Assembly (NCBI RefSeq): GCF_014654895.1
Contig: NZ_BNBE01000002.1
Coordinates: 1,240,001-1,304,000, forward strand
Direction of reading: 5' to 3'
Origin: Streptomyces filamentosus
GTDB lineage: Bacteria > Actinomycetota > Actinomycetes > Streptomycetales > Streptomycetaceae
Length of the DNA: 64,000 nt
A program made the translations under genes and the position numbers. The notes under the pieces were generated by a model. That model worked only from the letters and a program-made list of their open reading frames with translations. It did not search any database and was not told where the DNA came from. Below, one piece after another: positions 24,055 to 32,565 of this stretch (positions within the stretch are counted from its first letter, which is position 1; each line of letters opens with the position of its first letter).

Positions 24055-24579
24055 TCAGTCGCGCAGCGCGTTGAAGCGCCCGTGGTGGTAGAGGAGCGGA
24101 CGGCCCGCGCCATCAAAATCCCCCGCGACGGCCTGGGCTATCACGATGCGGTGGTCGCCGGCGGGCACCCGGGCCACCACCCGGCAGACCAGCCAGGCCA
24201 GGACGCCGTCGAGCACGGGCACGCCCTCGGGGCCCCGGCTCCAGCGGGTCGGCTCGGCGAAGCGGTCGGCGCCGCTGCGCGCGAAGGTGGCCGCCAGCTC
24301 CTCCTGGTGCTCGCCGAGTATGTGCACGCCGATGTGCTCGGCCTCGGCGACGACGGGCCAGCTGGAGGAGCCGGTGCCGACGCCGAAGGAGATCAGCGGC
24401 GGCTCGGCGGCGACGGAGTTGAGCGAGGTGGCGGTGAAGCCGACGGGGCGCTCGCCGTGGGCGGTGATCACGGCGACGCCGGAGGCGTGGCGGCGGAAGA
24501 CGGAGCGGAGCAGGTCGGGCGAGGCCGACCGGGGGGCGCCGATCGTGGGAACGGTACGGAGCTCGGGCGAAACCGTCAT
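24055..24579 (-). CDS. Flavin reductase-family protein (split-barrel FMN-binding)
   Basis: The 174-residue protein contains LLRSVFRRHASGVAVITAHG, GFTATSLNSVAAEPPLISFG and PVLDGVLAWLVCRVVARVPA. These are the FMN-binding signatures of the HpaC/ActVB-type flavin reductases, which supply reduced flavin to partner monooxygenases. No two-component monooxygenase gene is adjacent, so the partner is unknown. ATG at 24579 has AAGGAC upstream. It is downstream of the thioredoxin-like gene on the same strand, 232 bases apart. Confidence 0.9.
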   Translation of the reverse strand: MTVSPELRTVPTIGAPRSASPDLLRSVFRRHASGVAVITAHGERPVGFTATSLNSVAAEPPLISFGVGTGSSSWPVVAEAEHIGVHILGEHQEELAATFARSGADRFAEPTRWSRGPEGVPVLDGVLAWLVCRVVARVPAGDHRIVIAQAVAGDFDGAGRPLLYHHGRFNALRD

Positions 24580-24811
24580 GGAGTTGTCCTTCGTGCGGGG
24601 CGGCATGGTGCGGGGTCCGGGGGCGTCAGAGGCCCGGACAGCGCGCGCTCGCATGGCGGCCCAGGTCCACATGGGCGCGGCCGTAGAGAAGGAGTTCACC
24701 GGTCACTCCGTCAGGGTGACGACGGGTGACGGTCCGGGTCAAGTGCGTACCGGCATGTGGGAGATGCGTCACCGCGTCAGGGACGGCCCCGCCGGGACCC
24801 GGGGACCGTCC

Positions 24812-25285
24812 TCACAGGGCGCGGCCGAGGGCCGCGATGACGTCGGCCCGGCGGGGCTGCCCGGCGGCCCGGCGGACGATGCCGCCGTCCGCGCCGAGGA
24901 CGAGGACGGTGGGGGTACGGGTGACGCCGAGGGCGCGGACGAGGCCGAGGCGCTCCTCGGCGTCGATCTCGACGTGCGCCACGCCCGGCACCATGGCGGC
25001 GACCTCGGCGAGGATCCGGCGGGTGGCCCGGCAGGGCTGGCAGAAGGCCGTGGAGAACTGCACGAAGGTGGCCCGCTCCCCCAGCGCGGCACCGAGCGAC
25101 TCGGGCCCCAGGCGCCCGGGCCCCGGCCGCCCCGGCTCCTGCCGCCCGGACTGCGGTCGTACGGCGTCCTGCGGCCCGGACTCCGGTCGCACGGCGTCCT
25201 GTCGTACGGGCGCCGGTGCCGCCGCGCCCGCCCCTTCCGCCGCGTCCGTCACGCCTGCCGCGTCCGTCGCGCCCGTCACCGTCAT
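24812..25285 (-). CDS. Thioredoxin-family protein with repetitive N-terminal extension
   Basis: The C-terminal 90 residues form a thioredoxin domain: ATFVQFSTAFCQPCRATRRI with the redox pair C-Q-P-C, then HVEIDAEERLGLVRALGVTR and RTPTVLVLGADG, where TP is the cis-proline. The first 65 residues are low in complexity and contain a repeated QDAVRPxSGxQ unit, so they are probably a flexible linker. There is no signal peptide. ATG at 25285 with GGGGAAAG upstream was chosen; a GTG at 25330 would add 15 residues. The active site is CQPC rather than the classical CGPC. Confidence 0.87.
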   Translation of the reverse strand: MTVTGATDAAGVTDAAEGAGAAAPAPVRQDAVRPESGPQDAVRPQSGRQEPGRPGPGRLGPESLGAALGERATFVQFSTAFCQPCRATRRILAEVAAMVPGVAHVEIDAEERLGLVRALGVTRTPTVLVLGADGGIVRRAAGQPRRADVIAALGRAL

Positions 25286-25525
25286 CCCGCTTTCCCCGCT
25301 CCCGCGTCTTCCCTCTCGCCCGTCCCCCACGGAAGCGTCGCACGGAGTCGTCGAATTCCCGCCACGACCACCGCGAGTGACGAGAATCTCCCCGTGCGAA
25401 GCCGTCTGGACTGGTCACCGGGGCGCACATGCGGCACGATCTGCCCAAAGCCGAAAACCTACGGCCGCGTAACTTCGCCGGGAGAGCCCTCCCAGAAGGC
25501 ACAGACGAAGGGGTAACTTCCTCCC

Positions 25526-26251
25526 ATGGCAGAACTCGTGTACCGACCGGTGATCGGCGCCGCGCTCACCATGTTCAAGGCGCTCGACCTCAAGATCGAC
25601 ACACAGGGTTCGGAGCACATCCCGCGGACCGGCGGAGCCGTCCTCGTCAGCAACCACATCAGCTACCTGGACTTCATCTTCGACGGCCTGGCCGCGCTGC
25701 CGCAGAAGCGGCTGGTGCGCTTCATGGCGAAGGAGTCGGTCTTCCGGCACAAGGTCTCCGGGCCGCTGATGCGGGCGATGAAGCACATCCCCGTGGACCG
25801 CTCCCAGGGCGAGCACGCGTACCGGCACGCCCTGGAGGCGCTGCGCGCGGGCGAGATCGTCGGCGTCTTCCCCGAGGCGACCATCTCGGAGTCCTTCACG
25901 CTGAAGAGCTTCAAGTCGGGCGCGGCCCGGCTCGCCCAGGAGGCCGGGGTGCCGCTGATCCCCATGGCCCTGTGGGGCACGCAGCGGATCTGGACGAAGG
26001 GCCGGCCGCGGAACTTCAAGCGGGCCCACATCCCGGTGACGATCCGGGTCGGCGAGCCGGTGGAGGCCCCCGCCGACCAGTACGCGGGGGCGATCACCCG
26101 GCGGCTGCGCGAGCGCGTCCAGGAGCTCCTGGAGGCCGCGCAGCGCGCCTACCCGGTGCGCCCGAAGGACGCCGCGGACACCTGGTGGATCCCGGCGCAC
26201 CTGGGCGGCACGGCGCCGACCCCGGAGCAGCTGAAGGCCTCCGGGAGCTAG
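25526..26251 (+). CDS. 1-acylglycerol-phosphate acyltransferase (PlsC-like)
   Basis: This 241-residue protein has the acyltransferase motifs NHISYLD (NHX4D, block I, near residue 43), block III FPEATISES and a conserved proline stretch PLIPMALWG. It probably transfers an acyl chain to lysophosphatidic acid or a related lysophospholipid at the membrane inner face. It begins MAELVYRPVIGAALTMFKAL, with a hydrophobic membrane-attaching segment. The ATG at 25526 is preceded by GGGGTAA and an AT-richer promoter region. It is a single gene, divergent from the thioredoxin gene and convergent with the B3/4 gene. Confidence 0.92.
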   Translation: MAELVYRPVIGAALTMFKALDLKIDTQGSEHIPRTGGAVLVSNHISYLDFIFDGLAALPQKRLVRFMAKESVFRHKVSGPLMRAMKHIPVDRSQGEHAYRHALEALRAGEIVGVFPEATISESFTLKSFKSGAARLAQEAGVPLIPMALWGTQRIWTKGRPRNFKRAHIPVTIRVGEPVEAPADQYAGAITRRLRERVQELLEAAQRAYPVRPKDAADTWWIPAHLGGTAPTPEQLKASGS

Positions 26252-26264
26252 CCCCCGCCGCCGG

Positions 26265-26957
26265 TCACCCGGGGTCGCGGACGGTGATCCGCGCCCCGGG
26301 GCTGACCTTGAGGAGCGCTTCGGCGAGCTCCTCCCCGGCCGCGAGGAGTTCTCCGCGGGTCATGGGGGCGAGGGACTCCAGGAGGAAGAGGGCGTCGGTG
26401 GTGTCGTCGTCGATGCGGGTGCGCGGCCCCTGGCGCCAGTTCCAGCGGCGGCAGGTGGCGCCCCGCTCGTCGCACCAGACGATCTCGCCCGGCTCGGGGT
26501 GCTCCACGGTCTCCTCGCCGCCGGCGACGGTGACGAAGTCCTCCTCGCCGGTGGCCCGGACGAGGCGCATGCCGCCCTCGATCCGGTTCAGGTCCTCGCC
26601 GCCGACGGGGACGAGGTGGGCGACGCTGATCGCGTTGTAGGCGTCGACGAGCCGGTTGATGCGGGGCAGTCCGCCGTCCGCGAGGGCGCGGCGGGCGAGC
26701 GCCTCGGCGGAGTTGCGGGTGCGGGAGGGCTTGGCGCCGAAGGCGGTGTACGCGGCGCGCCAGGCGGCGACGTGCGGGTCCTGGTCCGGGGTGCGGCCGT
26801 CGAGGCGGGCGGCGAGCCGGGCGGCGGCCTCGTCGAGGAGGGCCGCGCTGGTCGCGTCGCTGGGTCCGTTGACGAGCCCGCGGGCCTCGATCGCGAGGTG
26901 GGTGAAGCCGGGGACGAGGGCGCGGACCTCGTCGGAGACGGTGAGCGTGAGGGTCAT
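26265..26957 (-). CDS. B3/B4 (tRNA synthetase beta-like) domain protein
   Basis: This 230-residue protein matches the B3/B4 editing-like fold of phenylalanyl-tRNA synthetase beta subunits: VSDEVRALVPGFTHLAIEAR at the start, then FGAKPSRTRNSAEALARRAL, INRLVDAYNAISVAHLVPVG and CRRWNWRQGPRTRIDDDT. Free-standing B3/4 proteins may clear mischarged tRNAs, but most are uncharacterised. The ATG at 26957 lies 25 bases after the stop of the transglutaminase-like gene, so the two probably form one operon. Confidence 0.87.
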   Translation of the reverse strand: MTLTLTVSDEVRALVPGFTHLAIEARGLVNGPSDATSAALLDEAAARLAARLDGRTPDQDPHVAAWRAAYTAFGAKPSRTRNSAEALARRALADGGLPRINRLVDAYNAISVAHLVPVGGEDLNRIEGGMRLVRATGEEDFVTVAGGEETVEHPEPGEIVWCDERGATCRRWNWRQGPRTRIDDDTTDALFLLESLAPMTRGELLAAGEELAEALLKVSPGARITVRDPG

Positions 26958-26982
26958 GTTCCGCCGTTCGGTTCTTCGGAAC

Positions 26983-27585
26983 TCACAGTTCCGTGGGGAG
27001 CGTCCGCCACAGGTGCGGTCGGTCGGGCGCGGCTTGGAGGGTCCGGAGCACCACCGGATGAGGTTCATCATAAAGGACCGGGTAGTCCACTTCATTGAAC
27101 TCGGGACGCACGGTCCAGGCCAGCCGTTCCTCCTCCAGCGAGAACTGGGCGTCCACGCCCGGCGGCACGTTTCCCCGCACGTCCTGCCGGGCCCAGCGAT
27201 CCCCGCCCGGGAGCCGCACCGCGACGAGGCCGTGGACCACCGGGTTCGACCCGTCGTCGTCCGCGAGCCGCTGGTAGCAGAGGGCGGCCGGGACGCCCCG
27301 GGCCCGCAGGAGGGCGGCGTACGCGACGGACTTGGCGTAGCAGATGCCCGTGCCCTGCTCCAGCACGTCGGAGGCGCGCCAGGTGACGCGGAGGTCGCCG
27401 GAGTCCTGGGAGTGCGGGATGGCGTCCCGGACGAAGACATAGGCCGCTTCGGCGTATGCGTATGCATCGGGGTGTGCGGCGGCGATGCGGTCGGCCGTGG
27501 CCCGGACCAGCGGATGGTCGTGGTCGACGGCCTCGCCGGCCGCGAGGTACGCGGCGATGTCGGGGTTCTGCTGGATCAGCTCCAT
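26983..27585 (-). CDS. Transglutaminase-like domain protein
   Basis: This 200-residue cytoplasmic protein has a complete Cys-His-Asp papain-like triad: TGICYAKSVAYAALLRARGV (cysteine near residue 81), VVHGLVAV (histidine) and RQDVRGN (aspartate). Small bacterial transglutaminase-like proteins act mainly as peptidases or amidases. It shares an operon with the B3/4 gene. Its upstream neighbour on the same strand is the PLP lyase operon, but an AT-rich gap of 68 bases separates them. The substrate is unknown. Confidence 0.88.
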   Translation of the reverse strand: MELIQQNPDIAAYLAAGEAVDHDHPLVRATADRIAAAHPDAYAYAEAAYVFVRDAIPHSQDSGDLRVTWRASDVLEQGTGICYAKSVAYAALLRARGVPAALCYQRLADDDGSNPVVHGLVAVRLPGGDRWARQDVRGNVPPGVDAQFSLEEERLAWTVRPEFNEVDYPVLYDEPHPVVLRTLQAAPDRPHLWRTLPTEL

Positions 27586-27653
27586 GGGTCGCGAGCATAG
27601 GAATGCGGCCGAGTGGAGTCAATCTTTTTCCACTCGGCCGCATATCTATTCAG

Positions 27654-28739
27654 CTATGCCCTGCGGGCCAGTTCTTCCTTCAGGGCCTGGAGGAAGGCGT
27701 CGACGTCGTCCTCCGTGGTGTCGAAGGAGCACATCCAGCGCACGTCGCCGGCGGCCTCGTCCCAGAAGTAGAAGCGGAAGCGCTTCTGGAGCCGGCGGCT
27801 GACCTCGTGCGGGAGGCGCGCGAAGACCGCGTTGGCCTGCACCGGGTAGAGGATCTCCACCCCGTCCAGGGAGCGCACGCCGTCCGCGAGGCGGCGGGCC
27901 ATCGTGTTGGCGTGCCGGGCGTTGCGCAGCCACAGGTCCTTGGCGAGCAGTGCCTCCAGCTGCACCGACAGGAAGCGCATCTTCGACGCGAGCTGCATGG
28001 ACAGCTTGCGCAGGTGCTTCATGTGGCTGACCGCGTCCGGGTTGAGGACGACCACGGCCTCGCCGAAGAGCATGCCGTTCTTCGTGCCGCCGTACGAGAC
28101 GACGTCGACGCCCACCGCGTTGGTGAAGGCGCGCATCGGCACGTCGAGGGAGGCGGCCGCGTTGGCTATCCGGGCGCCGTCGAGGTGCACCTTCATGCCC
28201 TTGGAGTGGGCGTGCTCGACGATCGCGCGGACCTCGTCCACGGTGTAGACCGTGCCCAGCTCGGTGTTCTGGGTGATCGAGACGACCTGGGGCATCGCCC
28301 GGTGCTCGTCCTCCCAGCCCCACGCCTGCCGGTCGATCAGCTCGGGGGTGAGCTTGCCGTCCGGGGTGGGCACGGTGAGCAGCTTGAGGCCGCCCATGCG
28401 CTCCGGCGCGCCGCCCTCGTCCACGTTGATGTGGGCGGTCTCGGCGCAGATCACGGCGCCCCAGCGGTCGGTGAGCGCCTGGAGGGCGGTCACGTTCGAC
28501 CCGGTGCCGTTGAAGACCGGGAAGGCCTCGGCCAGCGGGCCGAAGTGGCCGTGCATGATCCGCTGGAGGTGGTCGGTGTACTCGTCCTCGCCGTAGGCCA
28601 CCTGGTGGCCCTCGTTGGCGAGGGCGATGGCGGCGAGGACCTCGGGGTGGACGCCGGCGTAGTTGTCGCTGGCGAAGCCCCGGACCGACGGGTCGTGGTG
28701 ACGACGGGCGTCGGTCCGGTGCCCGAGGGCCGCGGTCAC
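27654..28739 (-). CDS. Threonine aldolase-like/beta-eliminating PLP lyase
   Basis: This 361-residue fold-type I PLP enzyme has SDNYAGVHPEVLAAI, the substrate loop VFNGTGSNVTALQAL, HINVDEGGAPERMGG, KVHLDGARIANAAASL and the cofactor lysine in SYGGTKNGMLFGEAVVV. These are features of low-specificity L-threonine aldolases and beta-eliminating lyases. The GTG start overlaps the SDR stop by four bases (GTGA), so it is the last gene of the DUF6421-SDR-lyase operon. Retro-aldol cleavage of a beta-hydroxy amino acid is likely; the natural substrate is unknown. Confidence 0.92.
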   Translation of the reverse strand: MTAALGHRTDARRHHDPSVRGFASDNYAGVHPEVLAAIALANEGHQVAYGEDEYTDHLQRIMHGHFGPLAEAFPVFNGTGSNVTALQALTDRWGAVICAETAHINVDEGGAPERMGGLKLLTVPTPDGKLTPELIDRQAWGWEDEHRAMPQVVSITQNTELGTVYTVDEVRAIVEHAHSKGMKVHLDGARIANAAASLDVPMRAFTNAVGVDVVSYGGTKNGMLFGEAVVVLNPDAVSHMKHLRKLSMQLASKMRFLSVQLEALLAKDLWLRNARHANTMARRLADGVRSLDGVEILYPVQANAVFARLPHEVSRRLQKRFRFYFWDEAAGDVRWMCSFDTTEDDVDAFLQALKEELARRA

Positions 28740-29494
28740 GGTGCGGGGGTCAGCCACAGGCGCTGTCCGTTCACTTCCTGGGCGGGCCTGTCCCACAGGC
28801 CGGCGATCTCGGCGGCCAGGTCCTCGACGTCGGTGAAGCCCGCGAACTTCGCGTTGGGGCGTTCGGCGCGCATCGCGTCGTGCACCAGCGCCTTGATCAC
28901 CAGGACGGCGGCCGCGGCCTGCGGGCCGTCCTCGCCCCCCAGCTTGCGGAAGGAGTCCGCCATCGCCAGGGTCCACGCCTCGGCGGCTGCCTTGCCCGCG
29001 TTGTACGCGGCGTTGTTGGCCTGCGGCTTGTGGGCGCCGACCTGGCTGATCAGCGCGTAGCGGCCGCGGCCGCCGCTGCGGAGCAGGGCGTCGTGGAAGG
29101 CGAGCGAGGTGTGCTGGACGGTGCGGATCAGGAGCTTCTCCAGGAAGTCCCAGTCCTTGAGGTCCGTCTCGGTGAAGGAGGAGCTGCCGCGCCAGCCGCC
29201 CACGAGGTGGACGAGGCCGTCGACGCGCCCGAACTCCTTCTCCGTCTTGTCGGCCCACGAGCGCGTGGCGTCGAGGTCGAGGAGGTCGACGGTGTCGCCG
29301 ACGACCTTGGCGCCGTGGACCTCGCGGGCGGCCTCGACCGCCTCGGCGAGACGGGCCGGGTCGGCGTCGGCGGCGACCACCGTCGCGCCGGCGCCGGCGA
29401 GGCGGAGCAGGGCCGCCCGGCCGGCGGGGCCCGCCGCGCCGGCCACCGCGACGACCGCCCCGTCGAGGGGTCCACCGTTTCCGCTGGCGTTCAT
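28736..29494 (-). CDS. Short-chain dehydrogenase/reductase
   Basis: This 252-residue SDR has a nucleotide-binding loop in GAVVAVAGAAGPAGRAALLR (GxxxGxG form), a conserved acidic residue after the second strand (AADADPARL, favouring NAD) and the catalytic YxxxK in NNAAYNAGKAAAEAW preceded by ALISQVGAHK (serine). It ends with LWLTPAP. It is the middle gene of a three-gene operon, with the ATG at 29494 behind GGAGGAGGCG, and it overlaps the PLP lyase. It may oxidise or reduce the same substrate class, which is inference. Confidence 0.92.
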   Translation of the reverse strand: MNASGNGGPLDGAVVAVAGAAGPAGRAALLRLAGAGATVVAADADPARLAEAVEAAREVHGAKVVGDTVDLLDLDATRSWADKTEKEFGRVDGLVHLVGGWRGSSSFTETDLKDWDFLEKLLIRTVQHTSLAFHDALLRSGGRGRYALISQVGAHKPQANNAAYNAGKAAAEAWTLAMADSFRKLGGEDGPQAAAAVLVIKALVHDAMRAERPNAKFAGFTDVEDLAAEIAGLWDRPAQEVNGQRLWLTPAP

Positions 29495-29526
29495 GGACGC
29501 CTCCTCCGTGTGTTCCGTAGCGTCGG

Positions 29527-30927
29527 TCACGCGGCGGCCCGCTCGGGCATGTCCGCGGCGGTGATCCCCTTGGTGTCGGCGATCACGCCCTTCATCTTCT
29601 TGGAAAGCGCCTCGAAGAACATGCTGAGCGGAAACTCGTCGGGAAGCACGTCGTCGACGAGCTTGCGCGGCGGGAGGGTGAGGTCCAGGGCGTCGGGGCC
29701 CTTGGCCCACTTGGAGCCCGGGTGCGGGGCGAGGTAGCCGGAGACGAACTCGTACGCCTTGAACCAGTGGACCAGCTTCGGGCGGTCGATGCCGTCGCGG
29801 TAGAGCTTCTCGATGTCGGCGCAGAGGCGGTTGGTGACCTCGGGGGCGCGCTCCCAGTCGATGGTGAGGACGTTGTCCGTCCAGCGCACCACGTCGTTCT
29901 TGTGGAGGTACGCGAAGAGGAGCTGGCCGCCCAGGCCGTCGTAGTTGCGGTTGCGGTCGCCGGTGAGCGGGAAGCGGAACATCCGGTCGAAGAGGACCGC
30001 GTACTGCACGTCGCGGCCGTGCTCGTTGCCCTCGGCCTCCAGCTTCACGGCCTCCTTGAAGGCGGTGAGGTCGCAGCGGAGCTCCTCCAGGCCGTACATC
30101 CAGAACGGCTGGCGCTGCTTGATCATGAAGGGGTCGAAGGGCAGGTCGCCGCGGCTGTGGGCGCGGTCGTGGACCAGGTCCCAGAGGACGAACGCCTGCT
30201 CGCAGCGGGTCTGGTCGCCGAGCATGGCGGCGATGTCCGCGGGCAGCTCCAGGCCGAGGGTGTCGACGGCGGCCTCGGTGACCTTGCGAAAGCGGGCGGC
30301 CTCGCGGTCGCAGAAGATGCCGCCCCAGGTGAAGCGCTCGGGGACCTCGCGGACGGCGACGGTCTCCGGGAAGAGGACGGCCGAGTTGGTGTCGTACCCG
30401 GCGGTGAAGTCCTCGAAGGTGATGCCGCAGAAGCCCGGGTTGTCGTAGCGGGTGCCCTCCAGCTCGGAGAGCCACTCGGGCCAGACCATGCGGAGGACGA
30501 CGGCCTCGAAGTTGCGGTCCGGGTTGCCGTTCTGCGTGTACATGGGGAAGAGCACGAGGTGCTGGAGCCCGTCCGCGCGGCCGGCGGCCGGGTGGAAGAC
30601 CATCAGCGAGTCGAGGAAGTCGGGGACGGCGAAGCCGCCCTCGGACCAGGCGCGCAGGTCGGCGACGAGGGCGCGGTGGTACTCGGCGTCGTGCGGCACG
30701 AGCGGGGAGAGCTGCTCGACGGCGGCCACCATGCGGTCCACGGTCAGCTCGACGAGGGAGCGGGCGGGGGCGTCCTCGGCGTCGAAGTCGACGGATCCGT
30801 CGGCGCGCTGCCAGACGCGGATCTCCTCCACGGCCTTCTTGAGCTCGGGCCAGGCGGGGTGGTCGATCACGCGGGCGTCGGTGGCTATCCCCCCACCGGT
30901 CACGTCCTGCACAAGAATTTCCGTCAT
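29527..30927 (-). CDS. DUF6421-type protein of unknown function
   Basis: This 466-residue cytoplasmic protein has no known catalytic motif that I recognise. Conserved-looking stretches include LVLFPMYTQNGNPDRNFEAV, FTWGGIFCDREAARF, WDLVHDRAHSRGDLPFDPF and QRQPFWMYGLEELRCDL. The HDRAH stretch and nearby acidic residues could bind a metal, but this is speculative. The name reflects similarity to proteins annotated DUF6421 in Streptomyces, where I recall the same SDR and PLP-lyase neighbours. It is the first gene of the operon, with the ATG at 30927 preceded by GGAGGAAGAG, and 32 bases separate it from the SDR. Confidence 0.82.
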   Translation of the reverse strand: MTEILVQDVTGGGIATDARVIDHPAWPELKKAVEEIRVWQRADGSVDFDAEDAPARSLVELTVDRMVAAVEQLSPLVPHDAEYHRALVADLRAWSEGGFAVPDFLDSLMVFHPAAGRADGLQHLVLFPMYTQNGNPDRNFEAVVLRMVWPEWLSELEGTRYDNPGFCGITFEDFTAGYDTNSAVLFPETVAVREVPERFTWGGIFCDREAARFRKVTEAAVDTLGLELPADIAAMLGDQTRCEQAFVLWDLVHDRAHSRGDLPFDPFMIKQRQPFWMYGLEELRCDLTAFKEAVKLEAEGNEHGRDVQYAVLFDRMFRFPLTGDRNRNYDGLGGQLLFAYLHKNDVVRWTDNVLTIDWERAPEVTNRLCADIEKLYRDGIDRPKLVHWFKAYEFVSGYLAPHPGSKWAKGPDALDLTLPPRKLVDDVLPDEFPLSMFFEALSKKMKGVIADTKGITAADMPERAAA

Positions 30928-31083
30928 GCCTCTTCCTCCACAGGAGAACCTTGCGTCAAGAAACCGTATCCACGCAGGGGTGATCCCCGCAAGAGGAGCA
31001 AGAGAAATTCTCCCGTGCGACACCCTCCCGACCGCATTTTTTCCTGCGGGCCGGGGGGTGAAGACGTGCTTCCGCCGTAAGGA

Positions 31084-31656
31084 TCAGACCAGGGGCTTCA
31101 CCAGGACCTCGAAGCGGAGGTCGTCCCTCAGGGGCACGCCGAAGCGCTCGTCGCCGTACGGGAAGGGCTGGGTCTCGCCCGTCCGGCGATAGCCGCGCCG
31201 CTCGTACCAGGCGATCAGGTCCTCGCGGGCGCTGATCACCGTCATGTGCATCTCGCGGACGTCCCAGAGCTCGCGGACCCGCCGCTCGGCCTCCGCGATG
31301 ATCCGCTTGCCCAGGCCGGCGCCCTGGAGCTCGGGCCGGACCGCGAACATGCCGAAGTAGGCGGCCTCGCCGCGGTGCTCCAGCTGGCAGCAGGCGACCG
31401 TCGCGCCGTCCCGCTCCACCAGCAGCAGCACGCTGCCCGGGGCGGTGATCACGGCGGCCACGCCCTCCGGGTCGGTCCGCTGCCCCTCCAGGAGGTGCGC
31501 CTCGGTGGTCCACCCGGCCCGGGAGGCGTCGCCCCGGTAGGCGGACTCGACGAGCGGCACCACGACGGGCACGTCGTCCAGCACCGCCCGCCGGTACGTG
31601 ACGGTGCCGGGCTCCTGCGGCGCGGCGGTGTCGGGAACGGGCGTGGCGGTGTCCAT
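31084..31656 (-). CDS. GNAT-family N-acetyltransferase
   Basis: This 190-residue acetyltransferase has the acetyl-CoA loop in AYFGMFAVRPELQGAGLGKR (QGAGLG). The following helix and strand (EAERRVRELWDVREMHMTVI) and the final ARED-LIAWYERRGYRRTGET complete the fold. The substrate cannot be predicted. It sits downstream of the 156-base gap that separates it from the DUF6421 operon on the same strand. It has no close partner gene. Confidence 0.9.
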   Translation of the reverse strand: MDTATPVPDTAAPQEPGTVTYRRAVLDDVPVVVPLVESAYRGDASRAGWTTEAHLLEGQRTDPEGVAAVITAPGSVLLLVERDGATVACCQLEHRGEAAYFGMFAVRPELQGAGLGKRIIAEAERRVRELWDVREMHMTVISAREDLIAWYERRGYRRTGETQPFPYGDERFGVPLRDDLRFEVLVKPLV

Positions 31657-31825
31657 CGTGCGGGGGCTCCCCTCGGGCGCGGTGACCGGCGTGCGCGATC
31701 ACCCCGAGCCTAACGCGCGCCGCCGCACCCCCCTTCGTACGCCCGTGCGCAACCGTGCGCCCGCGTGCGCGCGGCCGGGGGCGGGCAGGTCCTGCCCGGG
31801 GAACGAGTCGAGGGGGAGGTGTGCC

Positions 31826-32425
31826 GTGCACGGACCGGCCCTGTCCGGGTGGCTGCTCGTCGCGCTCTGCGCGGCCGGCGGGGCGTACTGCCTGCTGCGG
31901 ACGCGGGTCTGCGCGGGCGAGGAGCGGCGGGCCGCGCGCGCGGAGGCCGTGATGGGCTTCGGGATGGCCGCGATGGCCCTGCCCGCGGCGGTCCTCACCC
32001 CACCGCCCTGGAGCTGGGCGGGGTACGCGGTGCTGTTCGGTGCGGTGGCCGCGCGGGACCTGTGCGCGGCGCGGCGCCACGGGCACCGGCTGCGCCACGC
32101 GGTCGACTCCCTCGCCATGGTCTACATGGCGCTCGCGATGGCCCCGGCGCTGGGCGCGCAGGGGGTGCACGCGGCGCACGGCGCGGGCGCGGGCCCCTCG
32201 GCGGCGGGCGGCGTGCCGCTGCTCACCGGCGGACTGCTCCTCTACTACACGGTGTACGTGCTCCGCTCCGGCGCCCGGCTCGTCCCGGCCGCCCCCCGCG
32301 CGCGCGTGGTCACGGCGGCCGGGCCGGCCGCCGGCGCGCCCGCCTGGGCGGCCCGGCCGGAACTGGCCCTGGTCTGCCGGCTGTCGACGGGGCTCGCCAT
32401 GCTGGCGATGCTCCTCGCGCTCTGA
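31826..32425 (+). CDS. DUF5134-type integral membrane protein
   Basis: This 199-residue protein has about five hydrophobic helices, beginning HGPALSGWLLVALCAAGGAY, then VMGFGMAAMALPAAVL, WAGYAVLFGAVAARDLCAA, HAVDSLAMVYMALAMAPAL and LLTGGLLLYYTVYVL. Histidines sit at the predicted ends of several helices, as in other DUF5134 proteins, so a metal or heme role is possible but unproved. The GTG start at 31826 lies behind GGGGGAGG. An M56 peptidase gene follows on the same strand after 140 bases. Confidence 0.82.
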   Translation: MHGPALSGWLLVALCAAGGAYCLLRTRVCAGEERRAARAEAVMGFGMAAMALPAAVLTPPPWSWAGYAVLFGAVAARDLCAARRHGHRLRHAVDSLAMVYMALAMAPALGAQGVHAAHGAGAGPSAAGGVPLLTGGLLLYYTVYVLRSGARLVPAAPRARVVTAAGPAAGAPAWAARPELALVCRLSTGLAMLAMLLAL

Positions 32426-32565
32426 GCAAGCGCCCCGGACCCCGGCGGGGCCCGAGTCCCGCCTCCCGCAAGGACGTTCGGGTTCACGGCGCCGAAACCG
32501 TGGCGTACGTCACTTGGCGTGTGAGGCCATACCCCCGGGGAGCACCCCGCTCATAGTCTGGCGGC

